DNA of 7,736 nucleotides, taken from positions 1 through 7,736 of the forward strand of contig NZ_LSKQ01000057.1 of assembly GCF_001557115.1 (NCBI RefSeq), given 5' to 3'. Both the position numbers and the translations under genes were made by a program. Of this stretch, positions 1 to 5,358 are shown in pieces. Numbering within the stretch: the first letter of the stretch is position 1; the number at the start of each line of letters is the position of its first letter. The notes beneath the pieces were generated by a model that ran no database searches, was not told where the DNA came from, and saw only the letters and a list, made by a program, of their open reading frames with translations. The stretch comes from Erythrobacter sp. CCH5-A1 (GTDB lineage: Bacteria; Pseudomonadota; Alphaproteobacteria; Sphingomonadales; Sphingomonadaceae).

Positions 1-69
1 GGGTGGTGGGGGTGGTTGCGATGTCCATGCGGCCCGATTTAGGTTGTATTGGGCGCGGGGCCAATCATT
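1..69. other. Left-edge non-coding stretch, possible divergent gene start
   Basis: No gene can be supported on the plus strand. On the minus strand an ATG at 28-26 opens MDIATTPTT and runs off the edge without a stop, so the start of a divergent gene is possible, but nine codons and no clear ribosome site are too little to call it. The first 17 bases are G-rich (GGGTGGTGGGGGTGG), which that minus-strand reading would explain as Thr/Pro codons. Confidence 0.2.
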
Positions 70-75
70 AGGTGA
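70..75 (+). promoter_or_regulatory. Shine-Dalgarno that sets the start of the YeeZ-like gene
   Basis: AGGTGA lies 5 nt upstream of the ATG at 81. A longer reading frame begins at a GTG at 72, but that GTG sits inside this ribosome-binding sequence. The ATG at 81 also puts the first beta strand and the GxGxxA dinucleotide loop at the usual distance from the N-terminus. I therefore chose 81. Confidence 0.6.
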
Positions 76-80
76 TCGCC

Positions 81-893
81 ATGGCGCATTTGCTTATCTT
101 CGGACTGGGTTACACGGCGAGCCGGATCGCGGCGGAGATGCGCGCGCGCGGCTGGCGCGTCGACGCGACGGGAAGCGCGGGCAACCTCGATTTCGATAAC
201 GAATTCGACCGCGTGCGGGCCACCATCGATGAATGCACCCACGTGCTCTCCTCGGTCCCGCCCGAAACCGTCACTGGCGGCGATGATGTGCTGCTTTACT
301 ATGGCGGCACGCTGCAAGCGGCCCAAGCGCGCGGGAAGTGGATCGGCTACCTGTCCTCCACCGGCGTCTATGGCGACCGCGCGGGGGCTTGGGTCGACGA
401 GGCGACGCCGACCATAGCGCAGTCCGGCGAAGGCCGTCGCAATGCCCGGGCCGAGGCCGACCTTGCATGGCTGACCATGGGCGCGCGGGTGTTCCGCCTG
501 CCGGGGATCTACGGCCCGGGCCGCTCGGCGCTCGACAGGGTGCGCGAGGGCAAGGCGCGGCGGATCGACCTGCCGGGACAGGTGTTCAGCCGCGTCCATG
601 TCGACGATATCGTCAGCGGGGTGGTCGCCGCCCTCACGAGGCACGCAACCGCAGGGGCCTACAACCTCGGCGACGACTATCCGTGCAGCGGCAATGAAGT
701 GACCGAACATGCCTGCCGGTTGCTGGGCCTTCCCCTACCGCCGCTGGAGTCGCTCGAGGACGCCAACCTCTCCGAAATGGCGCGCGGCTTTTACATGGAG
801 AACCGCCGCGTCGCCAACGGCAAGGCCAAGCGCGTGCTGGGGTGGTCGCCGCGCTACCCGACCTATGTGGAAGGGCTAGCGGCGCTGCTTTGA
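81..893 (+). CDS. Atypical SDR-family NAD(P)-binding protein, YeeZ-like
   Basis: A 270-residue Rossmann-fold protein of the extended/atypical short-chain dehydrogenase group (NAD-dependent epimerase/dehydratase-like, YeeZ type), expected to be cytosolic. Seen: a GLGYTA nucleotide-binding loop at residues 8-13 directly after the first beta strand; LSSTGVYGD at 91-99, the usual strand before the active site; RLPGIYGPGR at 139-148; and FSRVHVDDI at 169-177, both hallmarks of this family. The catalytic YxxxK is not visible: Tyr97 is followed four residues later by Ala, and the region that would carry Tyr/Lys reads RRNARAEADL. Loss of YxxxK is common in atypical SDRs, so the substrate and even enzymatic activity are uncertain. 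It stands alone on the plus strand, and its last 18 bp overlap the 3' end of the convergent EamA gene. Family call is firm; function is unknown. Confidence 0.85.
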   Translation: MAHLLIFGLGYTASRIAAEMRARGWRVDATGSAGNLDFDNEFDRVRATIDECTHVLSSVPPETVTGGDDVLLYYGGTLQAAQARGKWIGYLSSTGVYGDRAGAWVDEATPTIAQSGEGRRNARAEADLAWLTMGARVFRLPGIYGPGRSALDRVREGKARRIDLPGQVFSRVHVDDIVSGVVAALTRHATAGAYNLGDDYPCSGNEVTEHACRLLGLPLPPLESLEDANLSEMARGFYMENRRVANGKAKRVLGWSPRYPTYVEGLAALL

Positions 894-1787
894 CCTGAGC
901 GCCAGCGCCATGCCCGCCAGTGCCAGCGCCATGCCGGTGGCCGACAGCGCGTCCCACACGAAGCCCTCGAACAAAGTCGACAGCAGCATCGCCACGCAGA
1001 CGGTGACGATCGCATTATAGGCCGTGCGCCCCGCCCCGATCTCGCGCACCAGATTGTAGTGCAGCGGGAAGGTCACCACCGAGCCGATGATCGCAAGGTA
1101 AGCCGTCCCCGCCCAGAACTGCCACGCAGTCGGAACCTGCGGCACGCCCTCGGTGGCGAGGGCATAGACCAGATCGAAGCTCGTCCCGTAGACCATCGCC
1201 CAGGCGAGAAAGCTCACCATCGGCACGCCCCTGCCGGTGGGGTTGGCCTGCACCACGTTGGCGATCGAGGCGGCGAGCATCCCGCCCACCGCCAGCATGA
1301 TCCCCAGTAACACGTTGCCGCCAAGCGGCGCCGCGTTCCATTCGTGCACCAGCAGCAGCGCCACACCGGCGATGGCGACCAGGCTCCCGCCGATGAAGCC
1401 GCCCTGCACCCGCTCGCCGATGAACACCCGCGCGAAGATCGCGTTGGGCACCATCAGCAGCGCGAACATCACCGCGACGATGCCGGAGGTGATGTGCTGC
1501 TCGGAATGGTAGACGAACAGGAAATTGCCCGAGAACTGCGCGATCCCGACGAGGAGTGCGAGCCTGTGCTCGGGCCGGGTGAGCTTCAGCCGGTGGCCCA
1601 TCGCCAGCGCCAGCGCGAAGAGCGCAGGCGTCGCCAGCATGAAGCGGTAGAACACGCCCCATGCCGCCGGCACGCCCGCAATCTGCCCGGTGATGACGAA
1701 CCAGGTCGAGCCCCAGATCGTGCCGGTCAGCATGAAGGGGACCAGCACGCGGGGGGTCAGCATGGTGGGCGCCCCGCCGCCGCTCAT
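876..1787 (-). CDS. EamA/DMT-family membrane exporter
   Basis: A 303-residue inner-membrane protein of the drug/metabolite transporter superfamily, the usual length for a ten-helix protein with two EamA repeats. Seen: repeat 1 at about residues 14-147, opening with TIWGSTWFVI and ending in a hydrophobic GVALLLV segment; repeat 2 at about 158-297, with NVVQANPTGRG (177-187) and AWAMVYG (195-201), then GRTAYNAIVTV (253-263) and a terminal small-residue helix. A short basic tail (RSKQRR) follows, as in the family. The ATG at 1787 overlaps the stop of the upstream aldolase gene as ATGA, so translation is probably coupled; a second ATG at 1763 is possible. RhtA-type members export threonine and homoserine, and the neighbour makes an amino-acid substrate plausible, but substrate cannot be read from sequence. 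A duplicated MALAL segment (residues 286-297) comes from a short tandem DNA repeat. Confidence 0.88.
   Translation of the reverse strand: MSGGGAPTMLTPRVLVPFMLTGTIWGSTWFVITGQIAGVPAAWGVFYRFMLATPALFALALAMGHRLKLTRPEHRLALLVGIAQFSGNFLFVYHSEQHITSGIVAVMFALLMVPNAIFARVFIGERVQGGFIGGSLVAIAGVALLLVHEWNAAPLGGNVLLGIMLAVGGMLAASIANVVQANPTGRGVPMVSFLAWAMVYGTSFDLVYALATEGVPQVPTAWQFWAGTAYLAIIGSVVTFPLHYNLVREIGAGRTAYNAIVTVCVAMLLSTLFEGFVWDALSATGMALALAGMALALRSKQRR
901..935. repeat. Short tandem repeat at the EamA C-terminus
   Basis: The 14-mer GCCAGCGCCATGCC occurs at 901-914 and again at 922-935, a period of 21 bp or seven codons. In the minus-strand protein it encodes two copies of MALAL within the last transmembrane helix. 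It keeps frame and fits a local duplication inside a hydrophobic helix, so it is probably neutral. Confidence 0.7.
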
Positions 1788-2803
1788 AATGCGGCGATCG
1801 CCTTGCCGAGCGCCTGCGCGTCCTCGGGGCGGGTGTTCCACGCGGTGACGAAGCGCGCGGAGTCCGCGCCCCAGTCATAAAAGGCGAAGTCCTGCGCCCG
1901 CAGCGCCTCGCGCTCGGTGGGGGTGAGGCGGACGAAAAGCTCGTTGGCCTCGACCGGATGGAGCAGCCGGTCCGCACAGCCCGCAGCCACTTGCCTAGCC
2001 GCCGCGTTGGCGTGCGCGGCGTTGGCTAGCCACAGGTCATCCTCGAGCATCGCGAGGATCTGCGCGGCGAGGTAACGCCCCTTGCATTGCAGGTGTCCGG
2101 CGCGCTTGCGGCGGTAGCGGACCTCCATGGCGCGTTCGGGATCGAACAGCACCACCGCCTCCGCGCCCATCCCGCCGTTCTTGATGAAGCCGAAGGCAAG
2201 GCTGTCGACCGGCCCGCTGGCGGCCCGCGCCGCCTCTGCCGCGCTGCCGCCAAGGTAGGCCGCGGCATTGGCGAAACGCGCGCCATCCATATGGAGGCCG
2301 AGGCGGCGCTCCTTCGCAAAGGCCCCCAGCGCGGCGAGTTCGGCAGAGGTATAGCTGCGGCCATACTCGCTCGCCTGCGTGATCGCGATGGCGTGGGGCT
2401 GGACCTGATGGACGTCATTGCGGATCGGATCGACCAGCGCGGCGATGTCCGCAGGGGTCAGCTTCGCGCCCTCGCCTTCGGCCAGCATCAGCTTGGCGCC
2501 GTGGAGGAAGAAGCCGGGCGCCCCGCCCTCGTCCACCTCGACATGCGCCTCGCGGTGGCACACGACCCCGCCGTGGGGCTGGACCATGGTGCCGAGCGCG
2601 AGACAGTTCGCCGCCGTGCCTGTCGCCACCCACAGCGCGGCGCACTCCCGCCCGAACAGCGCAGTGAAACGGGCGTCGAGCTCGGCCGAGAGGCGGTCCC
2701 CGTCGTACGGGTTGTCCGGCTGGTCGGCGCTGCGCATCGCCTCCCACAGCCGGGGGTGGACGGCGGCGGCATTGTCCGACAGGAAGGGCTTGGCGAGGGT
2801 CAT
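1784..2803 (-). CDS. Low-specificity threonine aldolase family PLP enzyme
   Basis: A 339-residue fold-type I PLP enzyme of the beta-eliminating lyase / threonine aldolase family, at the usual length. Family members cleave L-threonine or L-allo-threonine (and other beta-hydroxy amino acids) to glycine and an aldehyde in the cytosol. Seen: FLSDNAAAVHP near the N-terminus (7-17); TGTAANCLAL (61-70), matching the phosphate-binding SGTxAN loop; EAHVEVDEGGAP (85-96), where His87 fits the ring-stacking histidine; HMDGAR (171-176) with Asp173 for the pyridine nitrogen and Arg176; and FGFIKNGG (204-211), with Lys208 as the Schiff-base lysine. The IKNG form resembles the Pseudomonas-type enzymes (TKNG) rather than the SKGLG form of E. 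coli LtaE. An AAGGG lies 9 nt before the ATG. It is the first gene of a coupled pair with the EamA exporter. The exact substrate and stereopreference are unknown. Confidence 0.9.
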   Translation of the reverse strand: MTLAKPFLSDNAAAVHPRLWEAMRSADQPDNPYDGDRLSAELDARFTALFGRECAALWVATGTAANCLALGTMVQPHGGVVCHREAHVEVDEGGAPGFFLHGAKLMLAEGEGAKLTPADIAALVDPIRNDVHQVQPHAIAITQASEYGRSYTSAELAALGAFAKERRLGLHMDGARFANAAAYLGGSAAEAARAASGPVDSLAFGFIKNGGMGAEAVVLFDPERAMEVRYRRKRAGHLQCKGRYLAAQILAMLEDDLWLANAAHANAAARQVAAGCADRLLHPVEANELFVRLTPTEREALRAQDFAFYDWGADSARFVTAWNTRPEDAQALGKAIAAL

Positions 2804-2856
2804 TGCGGCACGCCCTTAACCTTACATTCCGGCGTGGCAAGCGGGAGGAGCAAGCG
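2804..2856. promoter_or_regulatory. 53-bp divergent intergenic region
   Basis: This gap separates the minus-strand aldolase start (2803) from the plus-strand GNAT start (2857). It carries the aldolase ribosome site (AAGGG on the minus strand, 2817-2813) and the GNAT ribosome site. It is too short for two full separate promoters, so at least one promoter must overlap the opposite gene. I could not identify convincing -35/-10 pairs. Confidence 0.35.
2843..2850 (+). promoter_or_regulatory. Shine-Dalgarno that sets the GNAT start
   Basis: GGGAGGAG stands 6 nt before the ATG at 2857, a strong ribosome site. The frame is open further upstream to a TTG at 2803, but that would add 18 residues with no resemblance to the family and no ribosome site. 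The short form is preferred. Confidence 0.75.
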
Positions 2857-3174
2857 ATGCACGAAGAAAGCGCAAAGCCGACAATTACCCATCACGTGCA
2901 GGGCGCTGGCGGACGTTATGTCGCGGCGCTCGAAGGCGAGGTCGAGCAGGGCTATCTCGAATGGGAACCGGGCGGCGAGCGGGACGGCCGCGAGATCCGC
3001 GTCGCCGCGCACACCATCGTCCCGCGCGCGATCGGCGGGCGCGGGGTGGCGGGTGCTCTCGTGGAGCGGCTGGTCGAGGATGCCGGGCGGCAGGGCTTCC
3101 TGATCCGCCCCGACTGCTCCTACGTCGCGCGCAGGTTTGCCGAAAACCCCGACTGGGCACCGCTCAGGGCCTGA
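2857..3174 (+). CDS. GNAT-family protein, YjdJ type (Acetyltransf_CG)
   Basis: A 105-residue single-domain protein of the small GCN5-related N-acetyltransferase subgroup typified by YjdJ (PF14542), presumed cytosolic and acetyl-CoA dependent. Seen: YLEWEP (33-38), matching the strand that begins the family core; HTIVPRAIGGRGVAGALVE (52-70), where R57 and GGRGVA form the acetyl-CoA pyrophosphate loop; and the characteristic ending with DCSYVARRF (86-94) followed by NPDW, which corresponds to the CPYVxxxF...HPEW pattern of the family. The physiological acceptor is unknown for most members. It is divergent from the aldolase. Its last 55 bp, including the conserved C-terminal motif, lie antisense to the tail of the YdbT-like gene, so those bases are constrained mainly by this gene. 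Confidence 0.85.
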   Translation: MHEESAKPTITHHVQGAGGRYVAALEGEVEQGYLEWEPGGERDGREIRVAAHTIVPRAIGGRGVAGALVERLVEDAGRQGFLIRPDCSYVARRFAENPDWAPLRA

Positions 3175-4688
3175 GCGCCCGGCCCCGGGTGCTGCGGCGC
3201 ATCGAGCCGCGAATAGTCGGTCGCCGCGATGGTGGCGAGGATCGCCGCGCGCAGCGCCCGCGCCTCGGCGAGCGGCAGGCCCGGGAAGCTGAAGCTGCCC
3301 CCCGCAAGGCCGAGATGTAGCGTCGCATAGCCGCGCAGCCGCGCCAGCGGCCCCTGCGCGATCTCCACCGAATGAAGCTTCAGCCGGGTGACGATCCGGG
3401 TGTCGGGCGAAAGCCAGCCGGTGGTGGCATAGACCTGCGCTTCGTCGAGCGCGATGCGCCGGAACTCCCAGGCGTAGAGGTTGATCGCCACCGCCACCAC
3501 CGCCAGCCCAAGCGGAATGAAGGCGAGCCCGAACGGCGCCCAGATCGCAAGGCCGAGGGCGAAGACGAGGCAGGCCAGCACCATGTCGAGCATCCGGTCG
3601 AGCCGGTAGCGCTTGCTCGCCCGTTGCCAGGGCGTCTGCGCATCGGGCAACCGGAACCCGGCCGAGGCGACGATCGGCGCGATCTCGTCCATTGTCGCGA
3701 AGGGGGCGACGACGTGGCTCTCCTCCTTCTCATCCTGCGCGAGGCTGACGAAGCTCAGCGAGTGCCAGCCAAAGCGGTAGCGCAGGAGGCCGGTGCCGAT
3801 CACCAGTCCCTGCACGCGGTGGGCGGGCATCACCACATCGGTGCGGGTCAGCAATCCGCGCTGGCGCCGGAACCCGCGCGCCGAGCGGGTGAGGGTGAAG
3901 CCCCAGTCGCGCAAGGCCGTGCGCACCACCCCGGTGACCGAGCCGATGACCAGCAGCCCTGCAAGCCCCGCCACCGCCCCGATGATCTGCGCATCCCTGC
4001 CAAGCGTGGCGACCGTGCTGCCCTGCTGCTTGAGCCAGCCGTACCACACGTCGATGTCGGTCACATTGTCGAGATATTGCAGCGCGCCGCCAAGCACCGC
4101 GAAGACCGCGAGCGAGAATTCGAACAGGCCGAAAGTGACGAGCCGGCCCGGCCCCATCGCGAACAGCACCTCGCCCGCCTCGGCGGCGGCAGCGGCAGGG
4201 GCCGCGGCTGCATCGAGGTTCGCGGCGCTGGCGGCGACCGCCTCGTCCTCGCGCCGCTCGCGCACCAGCTGGCGCAGGCGTTCGCCCTCGGCATTGGTGA
4301 GGTATGTAAGCGCGAGGTCGTCCGCCCCGCCCGCCCCGGTCTCGAACTTGACCGCCACCAGCCCGAGCAGGCGCGGCAGGGGCTTGGCCTCGAGGCTGAC
4401 GTCCTGGATGCGCTCGTAGGGCACCGAGCGCGCCGCGCGGCTGAAGATGCCGCTCTCGACCCGGATGTCGGTCTCGCCGGTGGTGTAAGTGGTGCGCCGC
4501 CACCCGGCATAGCTGAAGGCGGTGCCGATCAGCGTCGCGACCAGCCCCACGGCCAGACCGATGAAGAGACCCGATCCGCCAATCCCGCTGCCGAAGGCCG
4601 CCGCCGCCGCGGGGAAGATCGCGTTCTGGACAGCGCCGATCGCGCCGATCGCGATGCCGAGCGGGGCGGTGCGGCGGGTCTCGCTCAT
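3120..4688 (-). CDS. YdbT-like membrane protein with three bPH2 domains
   Basis: A 522-residue inner-membrane protein of the YdbT family. Seen, in order: two hydrophobic segments (about 8-31 and 38-61); first bPH2 domain (about 64-143) with SGIFSRAARSVPYERIQDV; an acidic then alanine-rich linker (145-172); transmembrane segments at about 182-203 and 233-256; second bPH2 domain (about 262-341) with RGFRRQRGLLTRTDVVMPAH; a long hydrophobic pair (367-405); and a third bPH2 domain (about 407-487) with GWLSPDTRIVTRLKLHSVEI. The repeated unit of a GxL/F turn, then a strand and RIQ/RVQ/KLHSVE, is the family signature. The frame is open 34 codons further upstream, but that would overlap the YdbS-like gene. 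The ATG at 4688 has a GAGG ribosome site and lies 10 bp after that gene's stop, so the two form an operon. The tail after residue about 495 is low-complexity and its last 18 residues overlap the GNAT gene antisense. Molecular role unknown; B. subtilis ydbST is linked to resistance to certain antimicrobial compounds. Confidence 0.88.
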   Translation of the reverse strand: MSETRRTAPLGIAIGAIGAVQNAIFPAAAAAFGSGIGGSGLFIGLAVGLVATLIGTAFSYAGWRRTTYTTGETDIRVESGIFSRAARSVPYERIQDVSLEAKPLPRLLGLVAVKFETGAGGADDLALTYLTNAEGERLRQLVRERREDEAVAASAANLDAAAAPAAAAAEAGEVLFAMGPGRLVTFGLFEFSLAVFAVLGGALQYLDNVTDIDVWYGWLKQQGSTVATLGRDAQIIGAVAGLAGLLVIGSVTGVVRTALRDWGFTLTRSARGFRRQRGLLTRTDVVMPAHRVQGLVIGTGLLRYRFGWHSLSFVSLAQDEKEESHVVAPFATMDEIAPIVASAGFRLPDAQTPWQRASKRYRLDRMLDMVLACLVFALGLAIWAPFGLAFIPLGLAVVAVAINLYAWEFRRIALDEAQVYATTGWLSPDTRIVTRLKLHSVEIAQGPLARLRGYATLHLGLAGGSFSFPGLPLAEARALRAAILATIAATDYSRLDAPQHPGPGAQALSGAQSGFSANLRAT

Positions 4689-4695
4689 GGCGCGC

Positions 4696-4700
4696 GCCTC
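4696..4700 (-). promoter_or_regulatory. Ribosome site of the YdbT-like gene overlapping the YdbS stop
   Basis: On the minus strand the TGA stop of the YdbS-like gene runs into GAGG (TGAGG), leaving 7 nt to the ATG at 4688. A ribosome terminating on the first gene would sit on the initiation site of the second, consistent with coupled translation and equimolar production. It also decides the 4688 start. Confidence 0.55.
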
Positions 4701-5205
4701 ACAGGGTCTCGCGGCGGATATGGGCGCGGATCTCCTCGCGCATGTCGCGCGCCAGTTCCTCGCCGAGGCCCGGCAGCGAGACGCTGGCATTGTGGTTGCC
4801 GGCGGTGTGGAGCGTCAGCGTGGCGATGCCGAAGAAGCGTTCCAAGGGCCCCTGATTGACGTCGATATGCTGCACCCGGCCGAAGGGCACGACGGTGTCG
4901 GAACGGAACATCAGCCCGCGCACCACCCGCAGCCGGTCGCCGCCCATCTGGTAGCCACGCGCGTTGTAGCGGGTCTGGGGAATGCGGATGACGAGCAGCA
5001 CCGCGATGAGCAGCACGGTCCCCGCGATGGCGCCCGGCGGCAGCAGGTCGAGCTCGCGCAGCGACATCTCGGTCACCAGCGCCGCAATCAGCGCGGGGAT
5101 CGCCGCGATCACAGTCTGCACCCGCATGGCATGGGCGTAATTGGGGTGAACCCGGGTGAGCGCGTCGTCATCCTCTGACGGCGTAGGGAGCGGCGAGTGA
5201 TCCAT
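4699..5205 (-). CDS. YdbS-like membrane protein with one bPH2 domain
   Basis: A 168-residue inner-membrane protein of the YdbS family, close to the usual length of about 160. Seen: an acidic cytosolic N-terminus (SEDDD, 10-14), LTRVHPNYAHAMRV (16-29) matching the conserved pre-membrane segment of the family, two transmembrane helices (about 29-46 and 57-74), then one bPH2 domain (about 78-165) with YNARGYQMGGDRLRVVRG, VVPFGRVQHIDVNQGPLERF and a closing helix. VPFGRVQHIDVNQGP is the signature segment, corresponding to VPYERIQDV in the partner protein. The conserved N-terminal segment requires the start at 5205 or a nearby upstream-compatible codon; Met27 is too late. No Shine-Dalgarno sequence precedes the ATG, and a GATAAA lies 6 nt upstream of it. 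First gene of the pair, probably forming a complex with the YdbT-like protein. Confidence 0.88.
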   Translation of the reverse strand: MDHSPLPTPSEDDDALTRVHPNYAHAMRVQTVIAAIPALIAALVTEMSLRELDLLPPGAIAGTVLLIAVLLVIRIPQTRYNARGYQMGGDRLRVVRGLMFRSDTVVPFGRVQHIDVNQGPLERFFGIATLTLHTAGNHNASVSLPGLGEELARDMREEIRAHIRRETL

Positions 5206-5358
5206 GGTGGTTTATCTGCGCAACACAGCGCGCGCGCGCAAGCGCTTTTCCACGCGCTTGCGTCATGCGCCCGCCCCCTAGCGCATTTAGGAGGGCGACG
5301 CGGGCAGCGCGGCCCCGTAGAAACGCCGCGCAACCACCTGCCCGGGAGAGAGAACGTC
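5206..5358. promoter_or_regulatory. Divergent intergenic region between YdbS-like and GST genes
   Basis: This 153-bp stretch is the largest non-coding gap. It must hold the promoters of the minus-strand ydbS-ydbT-like operon and of the plus-strand GST-SDR operon. Minus-strand elements that could form a sigma-70-type promoter are TTGCGC (5241-5236) and GATAAA (5216-5211), spaced 19 bp. On the plus side a TTGCGT (5259-5264) is followed by an AT-richer CATTTA (5284-5289), a weak match. A purine-rich TAGGAGGG (5288-5295) resembles a ribosome site, but no start codon follows at a useful distance. I see no open reading frame of its own here. Confidence 0.45.
5237..5262. repeat. Perfect 9-bp inverted repeat, 8-nt spacer
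   Basis: CGCAAGCGC (5237-5245) and GCGCTTGCG (5254-5262) are exact reverse complements separated by TTTTCCAC. The left arm and spacer also contain the 8-bp palindrome AAGCGCTT (5240-5247). The element lies 32 bp from the YdbS-like start and 97 bp from the GST start and overlaps the candidate -35 hexamers on both strands. An operator for a dimeric repressor, or an RNA hairpin in a leader, are the main options. A terminator is unlikely because both flanking genes point away from it. Confidence 0.5.

Noticed and set aside
1..17. G-rich run at the left edge as a G-quadruplex
   Set aside because: Only two runs reach three or more Gs; a two-tier structure is weak and the run is cut by the window edge.
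2087..3103. Plus-strand open frame of 338 codons opposite the aldolase and across the GNAT start
   Set aside because: The translation has no recognisable fold, lies antisense to conserved PLP-enzyme motifs, and runs out of frame through the GNAT gene.
3372..4859. Long plus-strand open frame (495 codons) opposite the YdbT-like gene
   Set aside because: It is an antisense shadow in high-GC DNA: Arg/Pro/His/Glu-rich translation without domain features, covering a well-supported membrane-protein gene on the other strand.
5229..5239. Run of alternating GC as a Z-DNA or recombination element
   Set aside because: It is short and unremarkable in such GC-rich DNA, and the adjacent dyad explains part of it.
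5288..5295. TAGGAGGG as the ribosome site of a small gene or an earlier GST start
   Set aside because: No ATG, GTG or TTG lies at a workable distance downstream in any frame that yields a plausible product; the GST family sequence begins at 5359.
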